From positions 1 to 64,000 of the forward strand of contig NZ_PQSS01000041.1 in assembly GCF_002920535.1 (NCBI RefSeq): 64,000 bases of DNA. Direction: 5' to 3'. The position numbers and the translations under genes were made by a program. A model generated the notes under the pieces. The model ran no database searches, had not been told where the DNA came from, and saw only the letters and a list, made by a program, of their open reading frames with translations. The DNA comes from Streptomyces sp. Ru71. Its GTDB lineage: Bacteria; Actinomycetota; Actinomycetes; Streptomycetales; Streptomycetaceae. This document shows, one piece after another, positions 1-8,418 of the stretch (positions are counted from its first letter, which is position 1; each line of letters starts with the position of its first letter).

Positions 1-110
1 CCCGGCGGGCCGGTAACCCGGTAGCCGGCGGCGGCACGGTGACCCCGCCCGGCGTCGTCGCTCCCGCCGGCGGGCCTGCCCTCCTCCGGGGCTGGTCAGG
101 CGCGGGCCGG

Positions 111-217
111 GCATCGGCTGGTCAGCCCGGTCGGGGCATTCGGTTGCGTCAGCCAGGCACGAGGCATGCGGTTGCGGCAGCCCGGCTGCGGCATGTGGCT
201 GTCGGCAGCGTCGGGCG
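111..217. repeat. Four degenerate 25-28 bp tandem units
   Basis: Four consecutive units each begin with GCAT followed by a C/T-G-G-C/T-T-G core and a CAGCC-like segment, at about 111, 136, 164 and 191. They lie downstream of the transketolase gene, with no credible gene in positions 1-235. The units are imperfect, so this may simply be decaying low-complexity GC-rich DNA. Confidence 0.35.
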
Positions 218-235
218 GCCCGGCACGCTGCCGCG

Positions 236-1147
236 TCAGACAACCGGCCCGGCCCCGAGGAAACCGGTGATCCGTTCCCGCAGGGAGTGCGCGTCCAGCC
301 CGTGCGCGGTCACGTGTTCCTCGATCGTCCCGTAGCGCCGCAGCTCGCGCCGCCCCACGCCGAGCCCCAGCACCCGGTGCGGCAGGTCGGCGAGGGCGTC
401 GTTCGCCGCGGCCGTCGAGGTGCCGGCCAGATACGGCTCGACCAGCACCACGTCCGGCCGGGCCACGTCGGCCGCCCAGCGCAGCGCCCTCGCGTCGAAG
501 GGCCGCACGGTCGTCGCGTACAGCACGGTCAGGTCGAGACCCTCGGTCGCCTCCAGTACGGCGTCCAGCATCGGCCCCACGGCGACGACCACGCCCGCGC
601 GCCCCACCCGCACGGTCAGGAACCGCTGCCCGTCCACCGGTCGCCCCTGGGCGTTCGCCTGCACCGACAGCCGCACGTACACCTTGTCGTCGCCCGCCGC
701 GACGGCGTGCCGCAGCAGGGTCTCGGCCTCGTCGGGATGGCCGGGCACCTGCACGGTCCAGCCGTCCAGCGTGTCCAGCAGGGCCACGTCCCCCGGCGCC
801 ATATGGGTGAAGCCGCCCGCCGGCCAGTCGAAGGAGGCGGCCGCGCTGACCAGCACGGCACCGAGCCCCTGGTGCCCCAGATCCAGCTTGACCTGCTCGA
901 AGGGCCGCTCGACCAGGAAGCTGGCGAAGGTGTGCACCACCGGCCGCAGCCCGGTCAGCGCGAGACCGGCGCCCGCGCCCACCAGCAGCTGCTCGCGGAT
1001 GCCGACGTTGACCACCCGGTCAGGGTGGCGGCGCATCGCCTCGGCGAAGTCGGCCTTGCCGATCTCGGCGAGCACGACCGCGACCCGCGGGTCCTCGTCG
1101 AGCAGCCGGGTCATGACGGGCGCGAACCGCTCACGCATGGTTTCCAT
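236..1147 (-). CDS. Transketolase, C-terminal subunit
   Basis: This 303-residue protein matches the pyrimidine-binding plus C-terminal half of transketolase (starts METMRERFAPVMTRLL). It would pair with the separate N-terminal subunit encoded immediately upstream to form a split thiamine-diphosphate enzyme. The conserved 'VVNVGIREQLLVGAGAGLAL' region supplies the glutamate that activates the cofactor in this family. The ATG at 1147 is chosen because a GGAAGG Shine-Dalgarno precedes it; a longer frame to 1192 would run back into the upstream stop. The spacing to the upstream gene is 22 bp, so the two are one transcript. The true substrate (sugar phosphate or other ketose) cannot be read from the sequence. 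Confidence 0.92.
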   Translation of the reverse strand: METMRERFAPVMTRLLDEDPRVAVVLAEIGKADFAEAMRRHPDRVVNVGIREQLLVGAGAGLALTGLRPVVHTFASFLVERPFEQVKLDLGHQGLGAVLVSAAASFDWPAGGFTHMAPGDVALLDTLDGWTVQVPGHPDEAETLLRHAVAAGDDKVYVRLSVQANAQGRPVDGQRFLTVRVGRAGVVVAVGPMLDAVLEATEGLDLTVLYATTVRPFDARALRWAADVARPDVVLVEPYLAGTSTAAANDALADLPHRVLGLGVGRRELRRYGTIEEHVTAHGLDAHSLRERITGFLGAGPVV

Positions 1148-1169
1148 CGGATCTTCCTTCCTCGCGGGC

Positions 1170-1877
1170 TCAGGCGTTCTTCGGTTCGACACGGGCGACC
1201 ACGACGTGCGGGCGGCCCGGGTGGGGTGTGGTGAAGGCGGCGTACAGCGCGTCGTGGTCGCGGCCGTCCACCGTCACCGCGGACCAGCCCGCCGCCTCGA
1301 ACCGGGCGGCGATCCCGCCGGGCCGGGCATGGCTGGCGGAGGCGTTGTCGATCACCACGGTGTGCAGCCGGTCCAGCCCGGCCGGCCCGGCGAACGCGAT
1401 CGCCTCGTGGTTGCTGCCCTCGTCCAGCTCGGCGTCCCCGATGAGCACCCACACCGCCGGATCGGGCAGCCCCTGCGCGCGCAGCCCCAGCGCGGCGCCC
1501 ACGGCGATCGGCAGCCCGTGCCCGAGCGAGCCGCTGCCGATCTCGGCACCCGGCACCAGCATCCGGTCCGGGTGGTGCCCGAGCGGCGAGTCGTACGACC
1601 CGAAGGCGGGCAGCCACTCCACCGGCACGAACCCCTTCGCGGCCAGCACCGCGTAGTACGCCATCGGCCCGTGCCCCTTGGACAGCAGGAACCGGTCCCG
1701 TCCCGGGTCGTCGAGCCGCTCGGGCGTGACCCGCAGCACCCGGTCGTAGAGCACCCACAGCACGTCCAGTGTGGACGTGGCGGCGGGCCCGTGCTTCTCG
1801 TCGCCGGTCATCAGCCCCATCAGAGCGGGCAGATCGGCGTAGCCATAGGTACGGACGTCCTTCTCGGTGATCGTCAT
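1170..1877 (-). CDS. Transketolase, N-terminal (ThDP-binding) subunit
   Basis: This 235-residue thiamine-diphosphate domain is the partner of the following gene. The cofactor/magnesium motif is visible as GDAELDEG followed about 25 residues later by DN (usual form GDG...N). A GSGSLGHGL segment and the active-site-like LSKGHG are also present. Length is typical for the stand-alone N-terminal subunits of actinobacteria, which are shorter than the fused enzyme (about 620-700 residues). It is the first gene of a two-gene minus-strand operon, and a divergent tRNA gene lies about 140 bp upstream. Confidence 0.92.
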   Translation of the reverse strand: MTITEKDVRTYGYADLPALMGLMTGDEKHGPAATSTLDVLWVLYDRVLRVTPERLDDPGRDRFLLSKGHGPMAYYAVLAAKGFVPVEWLPAFGSYDSPLGHHPDRMLVPGAEIGSGSLGHGLPIAVGAALGLRAQGLPDPAVWVLIGDAELDEGSNHEAIAFAGPAGLDRLHTVVIDNASASHARPGGIAARFEAAGWSAVTVDGRDHDALYAAFTTPHPGRPHVVVARVEPKNA

Positions 1878-2020
1878 ACCGATGAGCGTGCAACCTCAAG
1901 CGGACTTGGGGTCAAGGCCGGCCCCGGCCGCCCGCGGTAAAGGGGCGCGCGACCACCGGTGCGAGTGCGGTATTGTTTCCCTGTCCGTACGGCCGGGGGA
2001 AACCCCAGGTCAGAGGGCAA

Positions 2021-2094
<74 letters not shown>

Positions 2095-2109
2095 CGTGTG
2101 AGTCGCAGA

Positions 2110-2147
2110 CGAGGGGCCGTTTCAGAGGGATCTGGAACGGCCCCTCG
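2110..2147 (+). terminator. Rho-independent-type hairpin after tRNA-Pro
   Basis: A 14-bp stem CGAGGGGCCGTTTC / GGAACGGCCCCTCG (one G-U pair) with a 10-nt loop starts 16 bp after the tRNA. There is no strong U tract, as is common in Streptomyces. Confidence 0.75.
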
Positions 2148-2215
2148 AACGTTTGACGTGTCGTCAGCAGCGGTTGGCCGTCGCCACGTGCGCGCGCCGG
2201 GAGGGACGTGAGGCG

Positions 2216-3151
2216 ATGGGGCGGAAGGCGAAACCGCCGGCACAGTCGTCCGGAGACGCTCAGAAGATCGTGCTGCCCGTCGAACACGGCGCCCTCCCGC
2301 AGGCAGGCCGCCCGCCCGCACTGCCCGTGGAACACGGTGCCCCACCGGCGAAGCACCTCCCGCCCCCGCGCGAGACGCCGGCCGGCCCGGCGAAGAGCAA
2401 ACCCCGGCCAGCGGCCCCGAAGCCGCAGCGCAAGGTGCCGGCCCACGAGACCACCCTCCCGGGCTCGGCCGCCGAACAGGCCGCCTTCCTGCGCAAGGCC
2501 ATGGCGCAGGGCGACGACCAGCAGCTGCGGCGGGCGATCTCACGCCTCTTCCTGAGCGGCCCGGCGCGCACCACCAAGGTGCTGATGCAGATCCCGGGTC
2601 CCCAGGACCGCCGGCTGCTGATCCGGACCCTGTCCCAGGTGGGTGAAAACCGGCAGCGGGCCTTGGAGGTCTACGACCAGTTACGGCGCCGGGGCCGGCG
2701 GCCTTGCGCCGTGGCGGTGCTGTACGCCGCCGCGCATGCGCGCCCGCGGGACGTCCAGGGCTTGGTGGACCACCTGCGCGAGGCGGGGCAGGACGGGGAC
2801 GCGCAGCTCCTCCTGGCCGCGGCCGCGTGGCTGCCGGGAGCGGGCCCGACCCCCGCCCTCACCGAGAACGTGGCGCATGTGCTGCGGTACACGTCCCACC
2901 GGGTGACGGCCGAGCGGCACCTGGCCCGGCAGAAGAAGAAGAGGAAGGCGAAGCGGCAGGCGCAGAAGCAGGCGCAGGCGCAGGTCGCGGCGAAGGCGAA
3001 GGCGAAGGCGCAACCGAAGGGACCGGGGAGGGCGCGACCGGCGGCAGGAGCGGCGGCCCCGCCTGCCGCAGCGGCCGCCGACAAGGGGCGGGCCGGCTGG
3101 TGGTCCGCCCTCGTGCGGCTCCTCGCGGCGCTGTTCCGCCGGCGCGGGTAG
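2216..3151 (+). CDS. Hypothetical basic protein with helical core and amphipathic tail
   Basis: This 311-residue protein belongs to no family I recognise. A proline-rich N-terminus contains the heptad LPVEHGA twice (about residues 22 and 35). A helical middle (about 85-235) follows. A Lys/Arg/Ala/Gln-rich stretch includes KKKRKAKRQ, and a short tail (WWSALVRLLAALFRRRG) looks like an amphipathic membrane anchor. The ATG at 2216 has GGGAGGG upstream. Codon 156 is TTA (2681-2683), so translation would depend on the bldA tRNA. Its neighbour is the convergent vWA operon, which also carries TTA codons. A functional link to that operon is inference only. Confidence 0.75.
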   Translation: MGRKAKPPAQSSGDAQKIVLPVEHGALPQAGRPPALPVEHGAPPAKHLPPPRETPAGPAKSKPRPAAPKPQRKVPAHETTLPGSAAEQAAFLRKAMAQGDDQQLRRAISRLFLSGPARTTKVLMQIPGPQDRRLLIRTLSQVGENRQRALEVYDQLRRRGRRPCAVAVLYAAAHARPRDVQGLVDHLREAGQDGDAQLLLAAAAWLPGAGPTPALTENVAHVLRYTSHRVTAERHLARQKKKRKAKRQAQKQAQAQVAAKAKAKAQPKGPGRARPAAGAAAPPAAAAADKGRAGWWSALVRLLAALFRRRG

Positions 3152-3153
3152 CA

Positions 3154-3188
3154 GGACCGGCCGCGCTGCTGCACCGCGTGGCCGGTCC
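3154..3188. terminator. Bidirectional hairpin between convergent genes
   Basis: The stem GGACCGGCC / GGCCGGTCC is extended inward by GCGC/GCGT (13 bp in total) and closes a 9-nt loop. It sits 2 bp after the stop of the upstream plus-strand gene and 21 bp from the stop of the minus-strand vWA gene, so it can serve both. Confidence 0.75.
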
Positions 3189-3209
3189 GCGTCCGCCGGC
3201 CCGCGCCGG

Positions 3210-5207
3210 TCACTCCCAGCCCTGGTGCACCACACGTACCCCCGAGGGCTCAGCGGCCGCGGCCGGGGCGGCGGGTTCGGGACCGGCCGGAGCAGGCTCC
3301 GGCCGGACGGGCGGGGACACCAGCAGGTCGAGGATCTCGCCGAGCACCGCGGTGATGTTGCCGAGCAGGCCCGACTGCAGCCGCTGCCAGCCCTCGGCGT
3401 CGTCGTCGCTCAGCGCGTACTTGCCGGTGTGCTTCAGGATCACCTCCCCCACCTGCCGGTTCTGCTTCTCCTTGCGCATCTCGTGCTCCGGGTTGTGCAG
3501 GAAGAAGTTCCGCAGTCCGTGCACCTGGTACAGCCGCCCGTCCCACAGCGGGGTCGTCAGCTCGGGCACGGGGAGTGTCTGCGGGTACTTCGGGTCGTCG
3601 TTCTTGATACGGACGGAGTCGTGCATGCGCTCGTAGATCACTTGGTCGGCGGCCGCGAGCCAGGCGACGAAGTCCATGTGCGTCACGGCGATCCGCCGCA
3701 GCCGCTGCAGCAGGCCCGGCGGCGCCGCCTGGAACAGCCCGTACCCCAGACGCGGGACGGACGCCGTACAGATCTCCGAATACAGCGCGAGCAGCTTCTC
3801 CACCCGCGTCTCCCACCCCTGCTGCCGCGCCGGGTCGACGACCGTGCGCCGGGACGCGGCGGCGACCGCGGCGGGGTCGATCTGCAGCGCGGGCAGCCGG
3901 GCCGCTGCCGGACCGCCGACCGAGCGTACGACTCCGCTGCCCAGCTCGGCGAAGTACTCCTCCAGCACCTCGACCCCGCCGATGCGGTGCCGGTCGCCGC
4001 CGGCCACGTCGACGAGCTGCCCCAGCAGCTCGTGGTTGGGCACCAGATGGTGCGGAGGCTCGGCACGCATCCCCTGCTGCCGGCAGTAGTCGTCCCACCA
4101 GCGCGCGAACAGCGTCTGGTCGCTGATGCCGACGGCGTGCAGCCGGATGCCCAGCTCCGTGTGGAGTTCCTCCATGGTCGACACGGGGTCCTCCGTGCCG
4201 TGCACCGACTCCCCGCTGCGGTCCTCGCTCATCGGCGCCCAGTGCGCACCGTCGCTGACGAGGACGATCAGCTTGTCGTTGTCGGGGACGCCGTGCCGGT
4301 AGAGCAGCTCACCGGCCGTGTGCAGCGCCTTGCCGATGTCGGTGGCCTGGTCGCCGTGCTTGAGCAGCGTGACCGCCCCGCGCAACTGCTCCAGACTGCG
4401 GTCGCCGGGGGCGTTGGTCACCTCGGCCATGCCGTCCCCGGCGGGGAACAGGACGCGCGTGGTGAGGTCGAAGCGGACCAGGGCGAACCGGGTGACCAGG
4501 CCGTCCACCTGGGCGCGGGCGTCGATCATGGTGCGCAGGGCCCGCTTGAGCGCGTCCATCCGGGTCACCCGCAGATCCCGGCGGATCCGCAGCCCCTCGC
4601 GCACGTCGGGGATGTCGTTGGCCCCCATCGAGCCGCTGCAGTCCGCCAGCACCACGATGTCGACGGCGCTGCGCACCCCCGGCGCGAAGACGCTGAACCG
4701 GGTCTGCTCGGTGATCCGCAGCAGACCGCTCAGGGCCTGTCCCGAACGGTCGGTGACGGACCGCACCCGGAACGGGTGCCCGCCGACGTCGATCCACTCG
4801 TCGCCCTGACCCTGCCCGTCGCCGAACCGGAAGACATGGCCGCACAGCAGCGGAGAACTCCGTACCCGCCGGGTGGCCTCGTCCAGGGAGAGCTCGGCCG
4901 GTGACTCCAGCTCCACCGCCGCCGGCACCGCCGCCTCGGCGGGCCGCACGCTCCACGGGGCCTGCGCGAGCCCGTACTCCAGGGCCAGCGGCTCCGGAAC
5001 GACCAGCACATCCTCCGGCAGATCGGGCACCGGCACGAGCCGCACCGCCGGCGACCGGTCGTCGCCCGCGCGCTGCGGCAGCAGGACGCCCGCGCTCTCC
5101 GCGGAAAGCCGCCGCGCCGACAGGGCCAGCCGGTTGCCGCCCACGAGCCCCTGCCCGGTCGCCGTGATCAGCCGCGTGTTGTCCGGCGTAAAACCGAGGA
5201 GACTCAT
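3210..5207 (-). CDS. vWA-domain protein with C-terminal HEPN-like motif
   Basis: This 665-residue protein starts MSLLGFTPDNT. Residues about 180-390 form a von Willebrand A domain with an intact MIDAS (D189-C-S-G-S-M, later ATDIG and VSDG), so metal-dependent protein binding is expected. The region before it (about 1-170) is unrecognised. Near the C-terminus is R566-NFFL-H571 in the context GLRNFFLHNPEHE, between predicted helices. R-x4-6-H is the catalytic signature of HEPN ribonucleases, but assigning a HEPN fold here is inference. A proline/alanine tail ends the protein. The start codon overlaps the upstream stop (ATGA), so it is the translationally coupled last gene of a four-gene operon. 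Confidence 0.88.
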   Translation of the reverse strand: MSLLGFTPDNTRLITATGQGLVGGNRLALSARRLSAESAGVLLPQRAGDDRSPAVRLVPVPDLPEDVLVVPEPLALEYGLAQAPWSVRPAEAAVPAAVELESPAELSLDEATRRVRSSPLLCGHVFRFGDGQGQGDEWIDVGGHPFRVRSVTDRSGQALSGLLRITEQTRFSVFAPGVRSAVDIVVLADCSGSMGANDIPDVREGLRIRRDLRVTRMDALKRALRTMIDARAQVDGLVTRFALVRFDLTTRVLFPAGDGMAEVTNAPGDRSLEQLRGAVTLLKHGDQATDIGKALHTAGELLYRHGVPDNDKLIVLVSDGAHWAPMSEDRSGESVHGTEDPVSTMEELHTELGIRLHAVGISDQTLFARWWDDYCRQQGMRAEPPHHLVPNHELLGQLVDVAGGDRHRIGGVEVLEEYFAELGSGVVRSVGGPAAARLPALQIDPAAVAAASRRTVVDPARQQGWETRVEKLLALYSEICTASVPRLGYGLFQAAPPGLLQRLRRIAVTHMDFVAWLAAADQVIYERMHDSVRIKNDDPKYPQTLPVPELTTPLWDGRLYQVHGLRNFFLHNPEHEMRKEKQNRQVGEVILKHTGKYALSDDDAEGWQRLQSGLLGNITAVLGEILDLLVSPPVRPEPAPAGPEPAAPAAAAEPSGVRVVHQGWE

Positions 5208-6502
5208 TCCCGCTCCAATTGGATGTTGATACCGAGCCGCGTGCGCAGTTCCTTCACCACCGCTCCCTGGGTGCCGATGAACCGGCTGCGCAGCTCCGGA
5301 GGCACCCGGACGAAGAGGATGTTGCTCTTGCGCCGGTAGTCGGAGAACGTGACGGCGTCCGCCAGCTCGTGCCTGCCCGACTGCTGGAGCAGCGTCCGCA
5401 GCCGCGCGAAGTGGCCGCGCCCTTCCTCGTGGCTGTCGCGGAAGCGCTGCACGTCCTCCCGGCGCGCGGCCGCCTGTTCGTCGAGCAGCCGCAGCGCCGT
5501 CTCGACGAGGTGACCCCCGCCCTTGCCGCGCCGCCGCAGGTCCTGCTGGAGCCCGACGAAGAGGCCGTCGACGGTCCCCATGTCGAGGACCCGGTTGCAG
5601 GTGTTGATGAAGATGTGCCGGACGATGCCGAGGCGGGGCAGGAACGCCGCCCGGCGCCCGCCGGTCCGCGGGCCGCGCCGCGTCTCGGAACGGGCGGCGG
5701 TCCCGGCCACGATGAGGGCGACCAGATCCTCGGGAGCGGATCCGCGCAACACCCCCTGGTGCCGGCCGCACAGCGCGAGCCCCCTGCTGCGCGAGCCGTA
5801 GATCTGCCACCGCGTGACGTGCTCCGCGCAGACCCGGCGGCCGCAGGCGCGGCTGTCGCCCAGGAGGCGGTGCTCGCAGCGGATGTGCCCGGTGGCCTGG
5901 CAGCCCTGCCGTTCGCAGGCGGGGAAGCGGTCGGTGTGACAGTCCGCGCAGTACAGGACGGAGGAGTCACCCGGGTGGGGACGCAGGTGCTGCTCGCACC
6001 ACGCCCGGCCGGACCGGCAGCGCGGGCCGCCGCACCAGGCCCGGGCCGGGCGGCCGCAGTCGCACACCGGGACGTGCCGGGCGCAGGAGGCCCGCAGACC
6101 GCCGTCCAGGAAGACGGCGTGGGCGTCGCACACCCGGCCGGGCCGCTCCTTGGTCCCGCACCCGGCGCACAGGAACGGGGCGTAGACCGTCGCCCCGGCG
6201 GCCCGGCAGGTGTCGCACGGGTAGCGGACGCGCGGCGGCTCCAGCACCCCGCGCACGGAGAAGGGGGTGTCCGCGCTGAACGGCACGGGTGCCGTGGCCG
6301 GGCTGAGGAACCAGACCCCGACCTCGCCCTCGTCACCGAAGTCGAGGCGGATCCGGGGCCCGGAACGGGGGTCCACGCCCAGCAGTACGGGTTCCAGCCG
6401 CTGCCACAGCTCGACATAGCCGTCGGCCGACGCCGGCACCCGGCGGTGGGCCCGCAGATCCAGCATGACGGGGACGGAGCCCGCGGCGTGTGCCGTGGTC
6501 AT
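5204..6502 (-). CDS. Multi-zinc-cluster protein with C-terminal KH domain
   Basis: This 432-residue protein has roughly 25 cysteines and several histidines between about residues 100 and 260, in repeated CxxC, CxxH and CxxxC pairs (for example YPCDTC, FLCAGCGT, VCDCG, YCADCHTD). This suggests four to six treble-clef or ribbon zinc sites. A helical region follows. The last ~45 residues read as a type I KH fold: a beta strand, then RSRFIGTQGAVVKEL with the GxxG loop at 410-413, then a final strand INIQLE. KH domains bind single-stranded RNA or DNA. The gene is joined to both neighbours by 4-bp ATGA overlaps. I know of no named family with this architecture. Confidence 0.87.
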   Translation of the reverse strand: MTTAHAAGSVPVMLDLRAHRRVPASADGYVELWQRLEPVLLGVDPRSGPRIRLDFGDEGEVGVWFLSPATAPVPFSADTPFSVRGVLEPPRVRYPCDTCRAAGATVYAPFLCAGCGTKERPGRVCDAHAVFLDGGLRASCARHVPVCDCGRPARAWCGGPRCRSGRAWCEQHLRPHPGDSSVLYCADCHTDRFPACERQGCQATGHIRCEHRLLGDSRACGRRVCAEHVTRWQIYGSRSRGLALCGRHQGVLRGSAPEDLVALIVAGTAARSETRRGPRTGGRRAAFLPRLGIVRHIFINTCNRVLDMGTVDGLFVGLQQDLRRRGKGGGHLVETALRLLDEQAAARREDVQRFRDSHEEGRGHFARLRTLLQQSGRHELADAVTFSDYRRKSNILFVRVPPELRSRFIGTQGAVVKELRTRLGINIQLERE

Positions 6503-8412
6503 GAGAGGGCCTCCTCGGCGGCTTTCCCGTCGCTGTCCCGGGCGGGCGCGACGAGCAGAACCTCCACCGTGCCGCGGCGATCCTTCGCCTTGCCGGTGTA
6601 CGTGGTGTCGGTGAGCAGGACGAACCGGACACCGCCGGGCGGCCGTCCCAGTGCGCGCAGCGCCGCGCGCACCCGCCCCCGGTCGGCTTCGGGCACGTCC
6701 CAGTGCAGCAGCGCCAGCCCCGACTCGCCGGCGCCGCGCAGCGCGCGGGCGGCGGCGGGCTCCTCCCAGGACGCCAGCGGGGCGTCGCAGCTGACCTGCT
6801 GGGCCCGCCGCGGCCGCAGCAGCCGGCGCAGCGCCTTCGCCTCCTCGCGGTCCCGCCGGCCCAGCGGCCGCACCAGGTCGGGCGGATTGGCGGAGCGGCA
6901 GTAGGCGCGCAGGGCCGCGACGATCTCCTCGGCGGCTCCGCCGCAGTCCGCCACCCTGTCGAGGAGCTGCTCGGGGGACAGGACGTCGGCGGGTGCGGTA
7001 CGGCCTCCCGCACGGCTGTCGGGCCGCCCGCCGGGCCGGCTCTCGCTCCGCTTGTCCGGCCGTCCCTGCGGCCTCCGCGCCGTGCCGGCCGGCTTCTGCT
7101 TGCGGCCGGCGGCGGGGCGCGTGGGGTCGAGCTGCTCCGCGAGCCATACGAGGGCTGCCGAGGTGCTGCCGGCCGCCCGGGCCCGGTTGGCGGCGCTGAT
7201 GTGGTCCGTCATGAGCCACTCGGCCGAGCCGAGCCGCTGGGCCAGCGCTTCGTCGGCCAGCAGCCCGGCGTCCTGCGCGTGCCAACGGGCGAGGAGGTCG
7301 TTCTCGTTGCGCACGAAGTCCTGCGCCCCGGCGTCCGTGGAGAGCTCCAATCCCAGGAACAGCTGGGCGAGTTCGTCGGGGTGGGCGTCGAGCTGCCGGA
7401 AGTACGGCAGGAGTTCGGAGAGCATCGCGGAGACCGCCCGCACCGCAGGGACCGTGCGGGTCGTCTTCGTGCGCGGACCGTTCGGTGAGGAGTTGCCGCC
7501 CGCCGGGGGACGCTGCTCGGTGTCGAACTCCGCCAGCAGGCCGTGCGCGACGGCCCGGGAGCGGTTGCGCTCCAGCAGCGGCTGCGGCACCGACCGCACC
7601 CGGTGGCCCGTCCGCTCCAGGTCCCGCACCCGCATCGAGAGGGCCTGCGCGAGGAGCGCGTGCGCCATGGCCGAGGAGACCGACAGCTGCGCGTCGAACA
7701 GGCGCAGGGTGACGTCGCCCTCCGCCGCCACGCCCGGTTCGCCCAGCGGGTTGACGTCCATGGCCTCCAGCCGGGCCAGCCGTTCGTCCCGCCGCAGCCC
7801 GGCCCGTACGCGGTCGACGTGCTGGGGCGAGAAGGAGGCGATGTAGCGGGTGGCGACCTGGTCGGTGGCCCGGGAGAGCCGGGCGGAACCCCGCCGTAAG
7901 GCACCGGCCGGGCCGTGCAGCTGCCGACCGGTCAGCGCGATCAGGGACGGCGAGTGCTCGCGCAGCAGGTTGCACAGGAGCTCGCGCTGGACGTCGCTGA
8001 CCACTTCCAGGGAGTGCAGGTCGGCGCACATCCCGCCGGACGGATCGATGCCCTCGCCGGGTACCCAGCCGCTCGGCAGCAGCAGCCCGCCGGCCTGCCG
8101 CGCCGCGCCGGCGACGACGGCGACGGCCTCGCTCAGCGCGGCGGCAACCGCCCGGCGTGTGGGCCCGTCGTGCAGCACGACCGGTCCCGTGTCGATCCAC
8201 AGCGCCGCCGGGGCACGGGGCACGGCCCGCAGCGTCAGGGGCCGGCCGGCGGGGAGGGTGGGCAGCCGGGGCGGCTTGGCCACCAGCCGTTCGGTGATCG
8301 CCGCGCGCACGTCCGGGCGGTACCGGTCCTTGTCGCGGGAGCGGCCGACCACGGTGTAGCCCTTGGCCAAACGCTGCCTGAGAGGTCCCGAGCGGTAGAG
8401 CGTCACGAGCAC
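6499..8412 (-). CDS. GCS2/YbdK-like carboxylate-amine ligase with extra C-terminal domain
   Basis: This 637-residue protein has residues about 60-330 that resemble the glutamate-cysteine-ligase-2 type of glutamine-synthetase-fold amidoligases. Telltale segments are LLREHSPSLIALTGRQL, GSARLSRA, DVTLRLFDAQLSVSSAMA and PLLERNRSRAVAHGL (compare LRxxSPxLxALSA and TVELRxxDxQ in YbdK). The usual N-terminal metal-binding E-x-E strand is not obvious. A helical segment (about 340-440) and a basic linker rich in R, P and G follow. An alpha/beta C-terminal domain (about 480-637) is not recognised. The GTG start at 8412 follows GGAGGA. Codon 172 is TTA, so expression should be bldA-dependent. Substrate unknown; catalytic activity unproven. 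Confidence 0.85.
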   Translation of the reverse strand: MLVTLYRSGPLRQRLAKGYTVVGRSRDKDRYRPDVRAAITERLVAKPPRLPTLPAGRPLTLRAVPRAPAALWIDTGPVVLHDGPTRRAVAAALSEAVAVVAGAARQAGGLLLPSGWVPGEGIDPSGGMCADLHSLEVVSDVQRELLCNLLREHSPSLIALTGRQLHGPAGALRRGSARLSRATDQVATRYIASFSPQHVDRVRAGLRRDERLARLEAMDVNPLGEPGVAAEGDVTLRLFDAQLSVSSAMAHALLAQALSMRVRDLERTGHRVRSVPQPLLERNRSRAVAHGLLAEFDTEQRPPAGGNSSPNGPRTKTTRTVPAVRAVSAMLSELLPYFRQLDAHPDELAQLFLGLELSTDAGAQDFVRNENDLLARWHAQDAGLLADEALAQRLGSAEWLMTDHISAANRARAAGSTSAALVWLAEQLDPTRPAAGRKQKPAGTARRPQGRPDKRSESRPGGRPDSRAGGRTAPADVLSPEQLLDRVADCGGAAEEIVAALRAYCRSANPPDLVRPLGRRDREEAKALRRLLRPRRAQQVSCDAPLASWEEPAAARALRGAGESGLALLHWDVPEADRGRVRAALRALGRPPGGVRFVLLTDTTYTGKAKDRRGTVEVLLVAPARDSDGKAAEEALS

Positions 8413-8418
8413 GGGTAA

